Source: Rhodopseudomonas palustris
Lineage (GTDB): Bacteria; Pseudomonadota; Alphaproteobacteria; Rhizobiales; Xanthobacteraceae
NCBI RefSeq assembly: GCF_013415845.1
Contig: NZ_CP058907.1
Location: 2,542,001-2,606,000 of the forward strand
Direction: 5' to 3'
DNA: 64,000 bases
Within the stretch, counting starts at the first letter, position 1. Each line of letters opens with the position of its first letter. The notes under the pieces are model-generated. The model did not search any database, was not told the DNA's origin, and was given only the letters and a program-made list of their open reading frames with translations. Of this stretch, positions 7,724 through 17,743 are shown in pieces. The position numbers were made by a program, and so were the translations under genes.

Positions 7724-8758
7724 TCAGCGATGCTCACCCGCATGTGCCGGTGCGTTGCGCTGGCGCGGTGCAGTCTCCTGGCGTGCCGCAGAAAACCTTT
7801 GCCGATACTGTCCCGGCGACAGTCCGGCGATCTTGGCGAACACCTTGCGAAACGACTTCGGGTCCTTGTAGCCGCATTGCCAGGCGATCTGGTCGACCGG
7901 CAGCGTCGTGGTTTCCAGCATGATGCGGGCGCGGCCGATCCGCAGGTTCTGGCAATAAGCCAGCGGCGCAAAGCCGGTGGCGCGCTGAAACCGCCGCTGA
8001 AAGGTACGCGGTTCAAGCCCCGCATGCTGCGCCATTGCCGCGACGGTCACCTCCGGAAGATCAATCCGTTGCAGCCAGTGCTGCACCTTCAGGATCGCGG
8101 CGTCGCCGTGCCGGAGCCGCGGCGAGAACACGCTGTAGGCGCGCTGGTCGCGGCCCGGCGGATCGATGATGAAGCTGCGCGCCGTTTCGATCATCGTCGC
8201 CGGACCGAGCAGGCGCTCAATCAGCGTGAGGCCAAGATCGGTCCATGCCATCATGCCGCCGGCGGTGATGATATCGCCATCGTCGATGATCAGCTTGTCG
8301 GCATCGACGCGGATATCCGTGAACCGCTCCGCCAGCGCTTCGGCATAGGACCAGTGGGTGGTGGCGACGCGGCCCGCCAGCACGCCGGTCGCGGCGAGCA
8401 GGAATGTGCCGGCGCATACTGAGGCGAGCACCGTGCCCTCCTGATGCCGGGATTTCAGATAGTCCACCAATCCGCCAGCTTGAGGGGGCTCGGCCGGCTT
8501 CTCGAGGCTCGGCAACAGCACCAGGATCGTCGGGGCACCGTCCTCAGCCGGCAGACCGTCGAATACGCGGACGATGCGATCCTGCGCCTCGTCATAGGCG
8601 AGGTGGCTGATGCGGAGGAGCGGTGCGGTCTGGTTCAGGCGCTGCCGTGCGTTGCGATCGGCGACGGTGAGCAGGTCGGTCAGCCCATCGACGCTTGCAC
8701 GCTGCACCCCGGGGTACAGCACCAGGCCGATCTCCGGCGGCGAAGATACGCGGGCCAT
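7724..8758 (-). CDS. GlxA-family AraC-type transcriptional regulator
   Basis: 344 residues. The N-terminal DJ-1/PfpI-like domain (about 5-190) has the nucleophile-elbow CAGTFLLAATGVLAG and ATTHWSYAEAL. The C-terminal AraC helix-turn-helix pair (about 225-325) has VTVAAMAQHAGLEPRTFQRRF and WQCGYKDPKSFRKVF. It is a DNA-binding activator or repressor, and the family's DJ-1 domain is usually a ligand sensor rather than an enzyme. The gene is divergent from the cysteine hydrolase at 8864, with 105 bases between, so it most likely controls that gene. Confidence 0.9.
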   Translation of the reverse strand: MARVSSPPEIGLVLYPGVQRASVDGLTDLLTVADRNARQRLNQTAPLLRISHLAYDEAQDRIVRVFDGLPAEDGAPTILVLLPSLEKPAEPPQAGGLVDYLKSRHQEGTVLASVCAGTFLLAATGVLAGRVATTHWSYAEALAERFTDIRVDADKLIIDDGDIITAGGMMAWTDLGLTLIERLLGPATMIETARSFIIDPPGRDQRAYSVFSPRLRHGDAAILKVQHWLQRIDLPEVTVAAMAQHAGLEPRTFQRRFQRATGFAPLAYCQNLRIGRARIMLETTTLPVDQIAWQCGYKDPKSFRKVFAKIAGLSPGQYRQRFSAARQETAPRQRNAPAHAGEHR

Positions 8759-8863
8759 TGTCGGTTTCGCCCCTCGATTTGTCGGGTCCGCCCATCCTGT
8801 GCGGCATGTCTTTCACCTAGCGTGCGGCCATCGGCGCCGCAACGGCGCTCAAGGGAGGCTCTC

Positions 8864-9412
8864 ATGACCAAACGCGCACTGGTGATTGTCGATCTGCAGA
8901 ACGACTACTTTCCGGATGGCAAGTTCGAGCTCACCAACATTGTCCCAGCCGCCGAGAATGCCGCGCGGCTGCTGCGGGCTGCACGGGCCAAAGGGGAGTT
9001 CGTCGTCCACGTCCAGCACGTGTTCGCCTCGCCCGAGGCACCATTCTTTGTCCAGGGTACACCAGGCGTCGAGATCAACCCGACGGTCCAGAACCTCGAT
9101 GGTGAGCCTGTGGTGGTGAAGCATCGGCCGAACTCGTTTCTGGAAACCGATCTCAACGCCCGACTGACCGTCAATGGCATCACCGACGTGGTGATCTGCG
9201 GCGCGATGAGCCACATGTGCATCGACGCCACGGCGCGGGCAGCGGCGGATCTCAGTTACACCGTGACGGTGGTCCACGATGCGATCGCGACTCGTGATCT
9301 GGAGTTTGGGGGCTTGCATGTGCCTGCCGCGCAGGTGCAGGCGGCATTTCTCGCCGCGCTCGATTCCACCTATGCGGCGATCGTCGCCACCGATGAGCAA
9401 TTGCAACTCTGA
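8864..9412 (+). CDS. Isochorismatase-family cysteine hydrolase (nicotinamidase-like)
   Basis: 182 residues. Start ATG 8864 has an AGGGAGG ribosome binding site 6 bases upstream; the frame is open further back but lacks homology there. The catalytic triad of the family is visible: D10 (VIVDLQNDYF), K86 (VVKHRPNSF) and C119 (GAMSHMCIDATARAA), with the cis-peptide stretch GAMS. Members hydrolyse C-N bonds in nicotinamide, N-carbamoyl compounds or ureidoacrylate; FPDGKFEL and VEINP resemble nicotinamidase-like members. The divergent GlxA-type regulator probably governs it. The substrate is open. Confidence 0.88.
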   Translation: MTKRALVIVDLQNDYFPDGKFELTNIVPAAENAARLLRAARAKGEFVVHVQHVFASPEAPFFVQGTPGVEINPTVQNLDGEPVVVKHRPNSFLETDLNARLTVNGITDVVICGAMSHMCIDATARAAADLSYTVTVVHDAIATRDLEFGGLHVPAAQVQAAFLAALDSTYAAIVATDEQLQL

Positions 9413-9700
9413 TGCTGATGCGGCTGGTGGGACAGAATGCCGAGCGTGCGCCGGTGCGCTCGGCAAGTTCGCATACGGAATCGCCCCAACGGTCGTTGCG
9501 GAGCGCATCCGTCCGCTGATACCAATTAGTTAAATAGCGAGAATGAAATCGTTGTGCGCCTCCGGTCAGCAGCAGCCGCTGTTCCCGATGTCCCTTATCT
9601 TTGGAATGGGCGGGCGAGGGAGATCGACTAATCTCACGATCAATCGGTGACGGCGTCATGGGGCATTCATGTGAGCCGTCAGCGGATGATTGGGGGCATC

Positions 9701-10639
9701 ATGTCGAACGTCGATCTGTTTTTGAAACCTGTTCGTTTGCTTACGCGATTAGCGGCCGTCGCAGCGGCAGCATTGGTCGCGCTTCCCGGTGGCGCATCTG
9801 CCGATCCGGTCAGTCCGGCGGGGTGGACCGCCGGTATCGCGCTCGGCGCGCCGCTACCGGAGGGGGTGTACTTCATCAACACTGCGACCTATTTCGAACG
9901 TTCGTCGCGGTTCGCTGCGCCGACGATCGATGCCGGTGTCAACATTCCGGTGGTCGCGTGGTCGACGCCGGTGACGATCCTCGGCGGACGGCTCGAAATT
10001 CTCGGAATTTTTCCGGAGCTGACCGTCAGCGTCAATCCGAACACGCCGACCAGTGCCGCTTGGCGGGATTTTTATAATCCAGCGGGGCTGGTTGGTCTGG
10101 CGTGGGATCTCGGCGGCGGCTGGGGCTTTGCCAACTATGTCGGTGCGTTCGCGCCGGTGAACACCGCGCTCGGCAACACGCTCAACCTCGGCGGCAACTA
10201 CTGGACCTTCCTGGAATTGGCGACCCTCGCCTACAACCGCGACACTTGGAGCGCGACCGCCAATTTCACCTACTCGAGCAGCGGCAGCGATCGTGCCACC
10301 GGCGTGAGCATCCAGCCGGATACGGCGCAGATCGATTTCTCGGTCTCCAAGCACTTCAACAAGTGGGAGGTTGGCCTGGTCGGCTACGGTTCGACCGATC
10401 TCGGTTCGCCGTCGCCGTTCCGCACCGCGGGCGGGCTGTACGGCAACAAGCAGAGCCAGTTCGCACTGGGAGGTCTAGTCGGCTACAATTTCGGGCCGGT
10501 GATCACTCAGTTCTATCTCACCCGCGACGTCGCTGAGCATAATTACTCCGGATACGACACCCGGTTCTGGACGCGACTGATCATCCCGGTGTGGAGCCCG
10601 GAGGCACCGGCGCCACGTCGGCCGCTGATCACGAAGTGA
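9701..10639 (+). CDS. SphA-family outer membrane transport protein
   Basis: 312 residues. ATG 9701 is preceded by a GGGGG ribosome binding site; the upstream ATG at 9685 is less well placed. A signal peptide with a long hydrophobic core is cut near GGASADP (about residue 34). The mature protein alternates aromatic residues and glycines as in beta-barrels and ends in an aromatic strand (FWTRLIIPVW). The GLAWDLGGGWGFANYVGAFAPVN and VTQFYL-type segments fit the SphA/meta-pathway phenol-degradation outer membrane family, thought to pass hydrophobic aromatics. No degradation genes adjoin it. Substrate unknown. Confidence 0.75.
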   Translation: MSNVDLFLKPVRLLTRLAAVAAAALVALPGGASADPVSPAGWTAGIALGAPLPEGVYFINTATYFERSSRFAAPTIDAGVNIPVVAWSTPVTILGGRLEILGIFPELTVSVNPNTPTSAAWRDFYNPAGLVGLAWDLGGGWGFANYVGAFAPVNTALGNTLNLGGNYWTFLELATLAYNRDTWSATANFTYSSSGSDRATGVSIQPDTAQIDFSVSKHFNKWEVGLVGYGSTDLGSPSPFRTAGGLYGNKQSQFALGGLVGYNFGPVITQFYLTRDVAEHNYSGYDTRFWTRLIIPVWSPEAPAPRRPLITK

Positions 10640-10734
10640 TCTGCATTTTGTAAGGCCGGTGAACACGGACCATTGGTCACCTGATCGGGCTTGATCATCG
10701 GATGGCGTAGGCCCTGGCCACGGGGGACTAGGCC

Positions 10735-10770
10735 GAGGAGCGAGAGCAGGGTGATCCTGCCTCGCTCCTC
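10735..10770. terminator. Strong hairpin between convergent genes
   Basis: Inverted repeat GAGGAGCGAG-A-GCAGG / CCTGC-CTCGCTCCTC, a 15-pair stem with one bulged base and a 5-base loop. It lies 95 bases after the SphA-type gene and 60 bases before the stop of the convergent DUF1847 gene. There is no U-run on either side, so it would be a weak intrinsic terminator in either direction or an RNA-protecting hairpin. Confidence 0.45.
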
Positions 10771-10830
10771 ACGCATTGAGGGGGCTGACAAACTGTGGCG
10801 GGCCGGGCGGAAGCCGACCGGCGAACCGTC

Positions 10831-11496
10831 TCACAACTCCTGCATCCGCTTCTTGTCGAGCATCCGGCTGGTGTAGGTCTTGACGGTGTGGAACGCCGCA
10901 ACCGGATTGTGGCTCAGTACTCGGTCCTTCACCACCAGTGTCGTCACCGGCGCTTCGGCGTGGCGGATGAACAGCGAGTCATGGCCGACGCACAGGCCCA
11001 TGATGACATTGAGGTGCGTCTCTTCGCGATTGAGCAGCCGCGCCTGCAACACTGGATTGCAGCACGCCTCGTGTCCGCATTTGATCTTCATCTCTTCGGG
11101 CACGCCGATCTCGGTCTTGTCGATCGAGCCGACCTTGCACAGTGCGGTGCGGGTCTCGAAGCCTGCGAGGCGCAGGATGTCGACCAGTACCTTGGTCTCT
11201 TCGATCAGGCCGATGCAGGTGGCGATGCCGATCCGCTTGGCGCCGATCCGGCGTGCGAATGCAACGGTCTCTTCGACACGGTTGAGCTTGCAATAATACA
11301 GCCCCTCGACCTCGGCCGCCGCGCGCGCCAGCGTCGCGTCGATCGCATCGCTCGAATACAGCTCGACCAGTTCCTGCCGCTCTTCGGGCGCCAGATCTGT
11401 CGTCGCGCAGATGCCGGGATAACGCTTGTCGTGACGATAGCAGTTGAATTGCCCGCATTCGGAGCAGGTGACGACGTCGGGCTTCGGCTTGGCCAT
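10831..11496 (-). CDS. DUF1847 cysteine-rich, probably metal-binding protein
   Basis: 221 residues from ATG 11496; the open frame upstream of it is not part of the protein. Cysteines are abundant: CSECGQFNCY (about 10-20), CATT, CKLNR, ATCIGL, ALCK, then KCGHEACCNP and GLCVGHD. The spacing suggests an iron-sulphur or zinc site and fits DUF1847, a family of no known function found in anaerobes and versatile bacteria. It lies 95 bases downstream of metI on the same strand, so it is probably co-transcribed with the methionine importer. Any role in sulphur or metal handling is inference. Confidence 0.75.
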   Translation of the reverse strand: MAKPKPDVVTCSECGQFNCYRHDKRYPGICATTDLAPEERQELVELYSSDAIDATLARAAAEVEGLYYCKLNRVEETVAFARRIGAKRIGIATCIGLIEETKVLVDILRLAGFETRTALCKVGSIDKTEIGVPEEMKIKCGHEACCNPVLQARLLNREETHLNVIMGLCVGHDSLFIRHAEAPVTTLVVKDRVLSHNPVAAFHTVKTYTSRMLDKKRMQEL

Positions 11497-11591
11497 GAGT
11501 GTATTTCCAGATGTGATGGTTCTAAGTTCCGCGTAGCCGGCCGGCGCCGGCCACGCAATCGCGTAAGGCGTCAGCCGGCCTGCGTATTTGG

Positions 11592-12248
11592 TTATTTGCG
11601 TTTGTTGAGCGCAAATGCGAGGCGATCGCCGCCAAACTGGATGGTCGCCACCAGGATCACCAGCAGCACGATCACGGTGACCATCACCTGGGTGTCGAAA
11701 CGCTGATAGCCGTAGCGATAGGCGAGGTCGCCGAGACCGCCGGCACCGATCGCACCGGCGACCGCCGAGGCGTTGATCATGCTGACGAGGGTGATTGTGA
11801 AGCCCGCGACGATGCCGGGCCGCGCCTCCGGCAGCAGCACGTGCCAGACGATGTGCCAACGGCCGCAGCCCATCGACTCCGCCGCCTCGATCAGGCCGCG
11901 GTCGACCTCGCGCAGGCTGACTTCGGCGATGCGGGCGAAGAACGGTACGCTGGCGACGGTCAGTGGCACGACCGCGCCGAGCACGCCGTAGCTGGTGCCG
12001 ACGATCAGGCGGGTGAACGGGATCAACGCCACCATCAGGATCAGGAACGGCACCGAGCGGACGACATTGACGACGCTGCCGACACTGGAATTGACCACCG
12101 GCTGCTCAAGGATGCCGCCTTTGCTGGTTGCCACCAGCAGCAGCGCCAAGGGGAGGCCGATGCCGAGCGTGATCAGCGACGAGGCCCCGATCATCAACAG
12201 CGTATCGATGATGCCTTCGATCAGGCGATCAATGACCAGCGGAGACAA
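11592..12248 (-). CDS. metI: Methionine ABC transporter permease MetI
   Basis: 218-residue permease with five hydrophobic segments and the EAA loop [22 protein letters not shown] (about 135-155). [23 protein letters not shown] and [26 protein letters not shown] are characteristic of MetI. The start is a TTG at 12248 that overlaps the end of metN by 20 bases, with AAGGA about 10 bases upstream; no nearer ATG exists. It forms the inner membrane channel for D/L-methionine with MetN and MetQ. Confidence 0.92.
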   Translation of the reverse strand: MSPLVIDRLIEGIIDTLLMIGASSLITLGIGLPLALLLVATSKGGILEQPVVNSSVGSVVNVVRSVPFLILMVALIPFTRLIVGTSYGVLGAVVPLTVASVPFFARIAEVSLREVDRGLIEAAESMGCGRWHIVWHVLLPEARPGIVAGFTITLVSMINASAVAGAIGAGGLGDLAYRYGYQRFDTQVMVTVIVLLVILVATIQFGGDRLAFALNKRK

Positions 12249-13347
12249 AACCCAGATCCTTCACTCTGTCTGCCAGCAGATGCGCGCGCTGCAGCACGGC
12301 GTCGCGGTCATCGGCAGCATCCACCGAGACGATTAAATGGCCCTGGGCGCGGCCCTGGATGCGATCGACGCCGCCATAGACCAGCCGGGTCCGTGCGCCG
12401 AGCGCTTGCGCGATCGCGCCGATGTCCGGGTCACGCGATTCGGTGCCGGTGAAATGCAGATCGAGCAGCAGCGGGTCGGAGGGATCGCGCGGCACCGGCG
12501 CCAATTGCGCTAGTATTTCCGGTGGCAGCGACCGATGCACGGTGCCGAGCAATGTCTGGGTGACCTCGTGCTTGGGATCGCCAAACACTTTCCACACCTC
12601 GCCCTGTTCGACGACCCTGCCTCGTTCGAGAACCACCACACGGTCGCAGACCTCGCGGATCACCGCCATCTCGTGGGTGATCAGCACGATCGTCAGGTCG
12701 AAGCGGCGATTGATGTCCTGCAGCAGCGCCAGGATCGCCTGGGTGCTCTCGGTATCGAGCGCGGACGTCGCCTCGTCGCACAGCAGCACTTCGGGGCGAT
12801 GGACCAGAGCGCGCGCAATGCCGACGCGCTGCTTCTGTCCGCCCGACAGCCGCGCCGGATAGACGTCGCGCTTCTCGGAAAGCCCGACCATATCGAGGAG
12901 TTCATCGACCCGGCGTTCGATCTCGCGTTTGCCAACGCCCGCGACTTTGAGCGGCAGCGCAACGTTCTGCCACACCGTCTTTGCCGACAGCAGATTGAAG
13001 TGCTGGAAGATCATGCCGACCCGGCGGCGCAGCCCGATCAGCGTCGCATGGTCGAAGGTGGCGATGTCTTCGTCGTCGACCAGGACGCGGCCGGCGGTCG
13101 GACGTTCGAGCCGATTGAGCGTGCGGATCAGCGTCGATTTGCCGGCGCCGCTGCGGCCGATGATGCCGAAGACTTCGCCGCGCTTAACGGCAAGGTCGAC
13201 ATCGATCAGGGCCGGCGCCGTCGAGCCTGGATATTGCTTCGACAGACGCTCGACGATGATGTGCTGGCTATCGGCGCCGGTCTGGGCGCGGCTCCGAGGG
13301 GCGATGCCGACGCCGGGGCCGGCGCCGGCGTCGGTGAGGGCGTCCAT
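12229..13347 (-). CDS. metN: Methionine ABC transporter ATP-binding protein MetN
   Basis: 372 residues from ATG 13347, which shares one base with the metQ stop (TGATG); a GTG one codon upstream is possible. Walker [41 protein letters not shown] and H-loop ITHEM are all intact. The C-terminal 80 residues ([18 protein letters not shown] to the end) are the NIL/ACT-like domain that lets methionine inhibit the transporter. It has about 25 extra N-terminal residues compared with E. coli MetN. Gene order metQ-metN-metI with overlaps shows one operon. Confidence 0.93.
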   Translation of the reverse strand: MDALTDAGAGPGVGIAPRSRAQTGADSQHIIVERLSKQYPGSTAPALIDVDLAVKRGEVFGIIGRSGAGKSTLIRTLNRLERPTAGRVLVDDEDIATFDHATLIGLRRRVGMIFQHFNLLSAKTVWQNVALPLKVAGVGKREIERRVDELLDMVGLSEKRDVYPARLSGGQKQRVGIARALVHRPEVLLCDEATSALDTESTQAILALLQDINRRFDLTIVLITHEMAVIREVCDRVVVLERGRVVEQGEVWKVFGDPKHEVTQTLLGTVHRSLPPEILAQLAPVPRDPSDPLLLDLHFTGTESRDPDIGAIAQALGARTRLVYGGVDRIQGRAQGHLIVSVDAADDRDAVLQRAHLLADRVKDLGFVSAGH

Positions 13348-14162
13348 CACTCACGTTCCCAAAGCCGGACGTAGAGGTCGCCGTATTGCTTATCGAGCAC
13401 TGCGCGCACTTCAGGCGAGGTCTGGTAGATCTTGATGAACTGCGCGATCCTCGGATCGTCCTTGTTCTTCGGCTGTGCCACGAAGACGATGCCGTAGCGC
13501 GGATTGATCGGCTCCCAGAACAGCGCCGCGTGCGGATCGATCACGCCGGACGCCTTCAGGAAGTGGGTGTAGCCGTGGGCCAAGTCGACCTCGTTGAGCG
13601 ACTGCGGCAGCTGGTGGAAGTCGATCTCCAGAAACTTGAGCTTCTTCGGATTGTCGATGACCGCGTCGACATTGACCTGCGGCCCGTGATCCGGCTTCAG
13701 CTTGATCAGCCCGGCGGCCTCCAGCAATTCGAGGCCGCGGCCGAAATTGAACGGATCGCCGGCGAGCGCGACGCGGGCGCCGACCGGCAGCTCGCTCAGG
13801 CTCTTGTACTTCTTGGAGAACAGCCCGGTCTTGTTGGCGATGCCGATCCCGACCGGCTCGAGATCGAAGCCGCGTGCCGCCTTGACGACGTCCAAGAACG
13901 GTTTGTGCTGGAAATAGTTGAGATCGATCTCGCCGTTCGCGAGCGAGGTGTTCGGCGTCACCGGATCGGTGAACTCGATCAGCTTGACGTCCAGCCCTTG
14001 CGCCTTTGCAACCGCCACTGCGGCTTCGATTGGCGGAGCGAAGCCCGCATTGGTGCCGACCCGTAGCGGGCCCTTGGCGGCGTCAGCGATGGCGATGGAT
14101 GACAGCGCGCCCAAAGCCGCGATCAGGCCGAGCGCGCGCGCGGCGGTTTTCAGAACAATCAT
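13347..14162 (-). CDS. metQ: Methionine-binding protein MetQ (NlpA family)
   Basis: 271 residues. An N-terminal signal peptide (hydrophobic 9-24, AIADAAKG) precedes the NlpA/MetQ domain: [31 protein letters not shown] start, then [26 protein letters not shown], and [22 protein letters not shown]. There is no clear lipobox cysteine, so unlike E. coli MetQ it may be a soluble periplasmic protein. It is the first gene of the metQNI-DUF1847 operon. The upstream leader showed no recognisable SAM riboswitch. Confidence 0.92.
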   Translation of the reverse strand: MIVLKTAARALGLIAALGALSSIAIADAAKGPLRVGTNAGFAPPIEAAVAVAKAQGLDVKLIEFTDPVTPNTSLANGEIDLNYFQHKPFLDVVKAARGFDLEPVGIGIANKTGLFSKKYKSLSELPVGARVALAGDPFNFGRGLELLEAAGLIKLKPDHGPQVNVDAVIDNPKKLKFLEIDFHQLPQSLNEVDLAHGYTHFLKASGVIDPHAALFWEPINPRYGIVFVAQPKNKDDPRIAQFIKIYQTSPEVRAVLDKQYGDLYVRLWERE

Positions 14163-14732
14163 GGTTTGGTCCCAGGAGAGAGGTGAAGGCAGCGCGCGGC
14201 GAGATCATCGCACCCGCAGCATTGCCGTTGACGACAAACCTAGCGTGGTGGGTTGCGGTGCAACAAGGCGAAGCAAGTTCTTATTTATCGACGCAGCAGA
14301 GAACAGCGAGGCTGCGCTGCGCCGCGGATGTGAAACAGGACAACTATGTCGCGCGACGCTGCTTGGTTTGAATCAGATCTCCGCGGGTGACCTAGTACCG
14401 CCTCGCTCGGAGAGGCGGCGCACAAGGAAGATACGAGAGTCGATCATGACGTGAACGGGGGATGGGCGGACGCAGAGTTATCATCTGCATTCGATCGCGA
14501 TCACAGTTCAAAATTGTCGTGATCATGGCACTCGGAAGATGATCTTCTAAAGATGGCTGAGCGTATTGACGCTCATTGATCGGCGGCGCCAGTGTGCGGG
14601 CCTGACGCGTTGTTCGCATGGCTGTGAGCGACGCATGCGTATCGAGAGCCCACCTGTGTCCCATTCTTTCTTTTCACCGCGACCGAACATCGTTCGTGCC
14701 GCGGCTGTATCGCTGTTGCTCGGTTCGCACCA
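14163..14732. other. Intergenic region between metQ and the GMC oxidoreductase gene
   Basis: About 570 bases between divergent genes. Short open frames occur on both strands, but none has a good ribosome binding site or a plausible protein. The base composition is less GC-rich in 14270-14540 than in the flanks. Promoters for both neighbours must lie here; I could not place them with confidence, and no riboswitch or repeat stood out. Confidence 0.5.
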
Positions 14733-16343
14733 ATGAGCAACGAGTTCGACTACGTCATCGTCGGCGGCGGCAGCGCTGGCTGCGTGCTTGCGAACCGACT
14801 GAGTGCCGATGGACGCAATCGCGTCGTGCTTCTGGAAGCGGGCGGGCAGGGACGGCATCCGTCGTTTCATCTGCCGGTCGGATACGTCTGGAATCGCGCG
14901 CATCCTCGCGGCAACTGGCTGTACCGGATCGAGCCCGAGGCTTCGAGCGGCAACCGGCCGATGCTGTGGCCGCGCGGCAAGGTGCTGGGCGGCAGTTCGG
15001 CGATCAACGGGCTGCTCTACATCCGCGGGCAGGCACGCGACTATGACGAGTGGCGCGACCTCGGCAATCGCGGCTGGGGCTGGGACGATGTGTTGCCGTA
15101 CTTCCGGAAAGCGGAGGATCAGGTGCGCGGCGCCGATGCGTTTCACGGCGTCGGCGGGCCTCTCGGTGTATCCGATCCGACCATCCGGCATCCGCTGTCG
15201 GACGCTTATGTCTCTGCGGCGGAGCAGGCGGGCCTCGCCGCACGGGACGATTTCAATCGCGACGTTCAGGCGGGCGCCGGCTACTTCCAGCTCACAGTGC
15301 GCAACGGACTGCGCGCCAGCACCGCCAATGCCTACCTGAAGCCGGCCCGTTCACGAGCCAATCTGGATGTCGTCACCGGAGCCCATGCCACCAGCCTGAT
15401 CTTCAAGGGCCGCCACGTGACTGGTGTTGCGGTGGTGCGCGACGGCCGGGTCGAGACTTATACGGCGCGCCGCGAGGTTATCGTTGCGGCCGGCGCGGTC
15501 GCCAGTCCGGCACTGCTGCAGCATTCCGGGCTCGGCGACGCCGATCATCTGCGCTCGCTGGGGATCGATGTCGTGAGCCATCTGCCGGGCGTCGGACGCA
15601 ACCTGCAGGACCATTATATGGTCAGCCTGATCTACGACGTCAGGCGGCTCGGCAGCTTCAATGAGACGGCGCGCGGTTGGCGTTTGGTGCGTGAGGTGCT
15701 GCGCTACGCGGCGTCGCGTCGGGGGCTGCTGACGCTGAGCGCATCGCAGATCAACGTTTTCCTGCCGACCACGACCGATCCGGACAATCCCGACGTCCAG
15801 TTCCACGTGATGCCGGCGACCTTCAATTTCGAGACCGGAGAGGTCGAGCGAGAGCCTGGCCTGACCTGCGGGGTGTGCCAGCTTCGTCCGCACAGTCGCG
15901 GCACCATTCAGATCAGCCAGCGCGATCCGCTGGCGGCACCGACCATTCGCCCGCGCTATCTGACCGACGACCACGACAAGCGCGTGCTGCTCGAAGGGCT
16001 GCGCTTCGCCCGCAAGATCGCGGCGCAGCCTGCGCTCGCTGATATCGTCAGCGAGCGTCTGCCGGGCGCGAATGGCGGCAGCGACGCCGAACTGCTGGAG
16101 TTCGCGCGGCAGACCGGCAAGACGCTGTATCACCCGGTCGGCACCTGCAAGATGGGCACGGACGCTTCAGCAGTGGTGGACAGCGAGCTGCGGGTGCGCG
16201 GTGTGTCCGGCCTGCGCGTGGTCGATGCCTCAGTGATGCCGACGCTGGTCTCCGGAAACACCAATGCGCCGACGATCATGATCGCCGAACGCGCTTCCGA
16301 TCTCATCCTCGCCGACGCTCGTACTCCGGAACTGCAAGCATGA
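14733..16343 (+). CDS. GMC-family FAD-dependent oxidoreductase (choline dehydrogenase-like)
   Basis: 536 residues. The FAD-binding IVGGGSAGCVLANRLS is at about 9-24, GMC signature 1 at 82-96 (GKVLGGSSAINGLLY), signature 2 at about 255-269 (GAVASPALLQHSGLG), and the catalytic His/Asn pair is in LYHPVGTCKMG (about 466) and NTNAPTIMIAE (about 509). It resembles bacterial alcohol/choline dehydrogenases and oxidises a primary alcohol to an aldehyde. The stop overlaps the next gene (ATGA), and a CoA ligase and enoyl-CoA hydratase follow. An alcohol-to-acyl-CoA degradation route is likely; glycine betaine synthesis is less so, as no aldehyde dehydrogenase is adjacent. Confidence 0.88.
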   Translation: MSNEFDYVIVGGGSAGCVLANRLSADGRNRVVLLEAGGQGRHPSFHLPVGYVWNRAHPRGNWLYRIEPEASSGNRPMLWPRGKVLGGSSAINGLLYIRGQARDYDEWRDLGNRGWGWDDVLPYFRKAEDQVRGADAFHGVGGPLGVSDPTIRHPLSDAYVSAAEQAGLAARDDFNRDVQAGAGYFQLTVRNGLRASTANAYLKPARSRANLDVVTGAHATSLIFKGRHVTGVAVVRDGRVETYTARREVIVAAGAVASPALLQHSGLGDADHLRSLGIDVVSHLPGVGRNLQDHYMVSLIYDVRRLGSFNETARGWRLVREVLRYAASRRGLLTLSASQINVFLPTTTDPDNPDVQFHVMPATFNFETGEVEREPGLTCGVCQLRPHSRGTIQISQRDPLAAPTIRPRYLTDDHDKRVLLEGLRFARKIAAQPALADIVSERLPGANGGSDAELLEFARQTGKTLYHPVGTCKMGTDASAVVDSELRVRGVSGLRVVDASVMPTLVSGNTNAPTIMIAERASDLILADARTPELQA

Positions 16344-17722
16344 CCGACCCCAACAATCCGCTCGCCATCGACAGCCGCGACCCTGCCGAGTATCAGGCCG
16401 CGCTCGGCCGGCACCGCTTCGAGAAACTGAAGCAGCAGATCCGGCATGTCTGGAGCAATGTCGATTATTTCCGCCCGAAGCTGATCGAGGCGGGCGTGTC
16501 ATCGCCGGAGGATATTCGCTCGCTCGACGATTTCCGCCGCCTGCCGGCGATGCTCGACAAGCTCAGCCACCGCCAGTCGCAGGAGGAGTCGCTGGCGCGC
16601 TACGGCCATCCGTTCGGCCTGCATCTCACGGTGCCGCTCGACCAGGCGGTGCATCTCGCTGCAACCTCGGGCACCACAGGGCAGCCGACGTTCTATGTGT
16701 TCAGCCCGCGCGATCTCGAAATTTCCCACCGCGTGCTTGGCCGGCTGTTCGCACAAGCCGGCGTCCGCCCGGGCGACACCACGTTTCACGCTTTCGGCTT
16801 GTCGCTGTGGCTCGCCGGCGTCACCTATGTGCAGGCGCTGGAGGCCTACGGGGCGCGCCCGGTTGCGCTCGGTGCCGAGGCCGGTGTGCCGAAGATCCTT
16901 CGCTACATCGAGTTCACCCGGCCGACCGCACTGTTCGCCACTCCCTCGATGGTCAATCAGCTGATCGAGCGCGCGCCGAAGGAGATCGGCAAGCCGGTGG
17001 CGGCGCTCGGGATCAAGCGGGTGTTGTGCGCCGGCGAGCCGGGGGCGGGGCTTCCGGCGTTTCGCCAGCGGGTGCGCGAGGAGTTCGGCGCCGAGGTGTT
17101 CGATTTCATGGGCGGTGCCTGGCACAACGCCGCGCTGTCCTGCGCCAGCCCCGACTATCACGGCATGCACTATCTCAGCGACGACACCTGCTTCCGCTAT
17201 GATCTGATCGATCCGGCGACCAAGCAGCCGATCCCGCTGACCGATGGCGCGGTCGGCGAGGCGATCCATACCGGGCTCGACTATCAGGCTGCGCCCGCAT
17301 TCCGCTACGCCACCGGTGACATCCTCAAGATCCATGTCGGCACCTGTCCGGGATGCGGCGCGTTCGGCACCCGTATGGAGGTGGTCGGCAGGGTCGACGA
17401 CATGCTGGCGATCAAAGGCGTCAAAGTGTACCCGGCGGCGATTCAGAACGTCGTGCTGCAATTCCAGCCGCGGGTGTCGGGCGAGCTGCGGATCCGGCTC
17501 GACCGGCCGCCGCCAAAGGTCGAGCCGCCGCTGCGGCTCGCGATCGAAGCCGCGCCGGATCTGCCGGAGGCGGCATGGGCGGATCTCGCCGGTGACATCG
17601 AACATCGCGTTCGCGAGTTGCTGACGTTCCGCCCCGTGGTCGACATCCTGCCGCACGGCAGCCTGCCGCGCTCAGGCCAGAAGACCAAGCTGATCGAGAT
17701 CGCCAGTCAGGCGGCGAACTGA
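16340..17722 (+). CDS. PaaK-like AMP-forming acyl-CoA ligase
   Basis: 460 residues of the phenylacetate-CoA ligase branch of adenylate-forming enzymes. The P-loop-like AATSGTTGQPTFY is near 107-119, the adenine-binding region LCAGEPGAGLP and the YATGDILKI motif are present, and C-terminal GRVDDMLAIKGVKVYPAAIQ is diagnostic. The HVGTCPGCGAFGTR cysteine pair near 335 is common in PaaK relatives. It activates a carboxylic acid to its CoA thioester. It overlaps the GMC gene by 4 bases and precedes an enoyl-CoA hydratase, which suggests degradation of an aromatic or other acid. The substrate is not predictable. Confidence 0.87.
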   Translation: MTDPNNPLAIDSRDPAEYQAALGRHRFEKLKQQIRHVWSNVDYFRPKLIEAGVSSPEDIRSLDDFRRLPAMLDKLSHRQSQEESLARYGHPFGLHLTVPLDQAVHLAATSGTTGQPTFYVFSPRDLEISHRVLGRLFAQAGVRPGDTTFHAFGLSLWLAGVTYVQALEAYGARPVALGAEAGVPKILRYIEFTRPTALFATPSMVNQLIERAPKEIGKPVAALGIKRVLCAGEPGAGLPAFRQRVREEFGAEVFDFMGGAWHNAALSCASPDYHGMHYLSDDTCFRYDLIDPATKQPIPLTDGAVGEAIHTGLDYQAAPAFRYATGDILKIHVGTCPGCGAFGTRMEVVGRVDDMLAIKGVKVYPAAIQNVVLQFQPRVSGELRIRLDRPPPKVEPPLRLAIEAAPDLPEAAWADLAGDIEHRVRELLTFRPVVDILPHGSLPRSGQKTKLIEIASQAAN

Positions 17723-17743
17723 CCAAGACAATAGGAAACGCCG

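Noticed and set aside
14163..14300. Possible SAM riboswitch before metQ
   Set aside because: I looked for a SAM-II-like pseudoknot and found no matching conserved segments.
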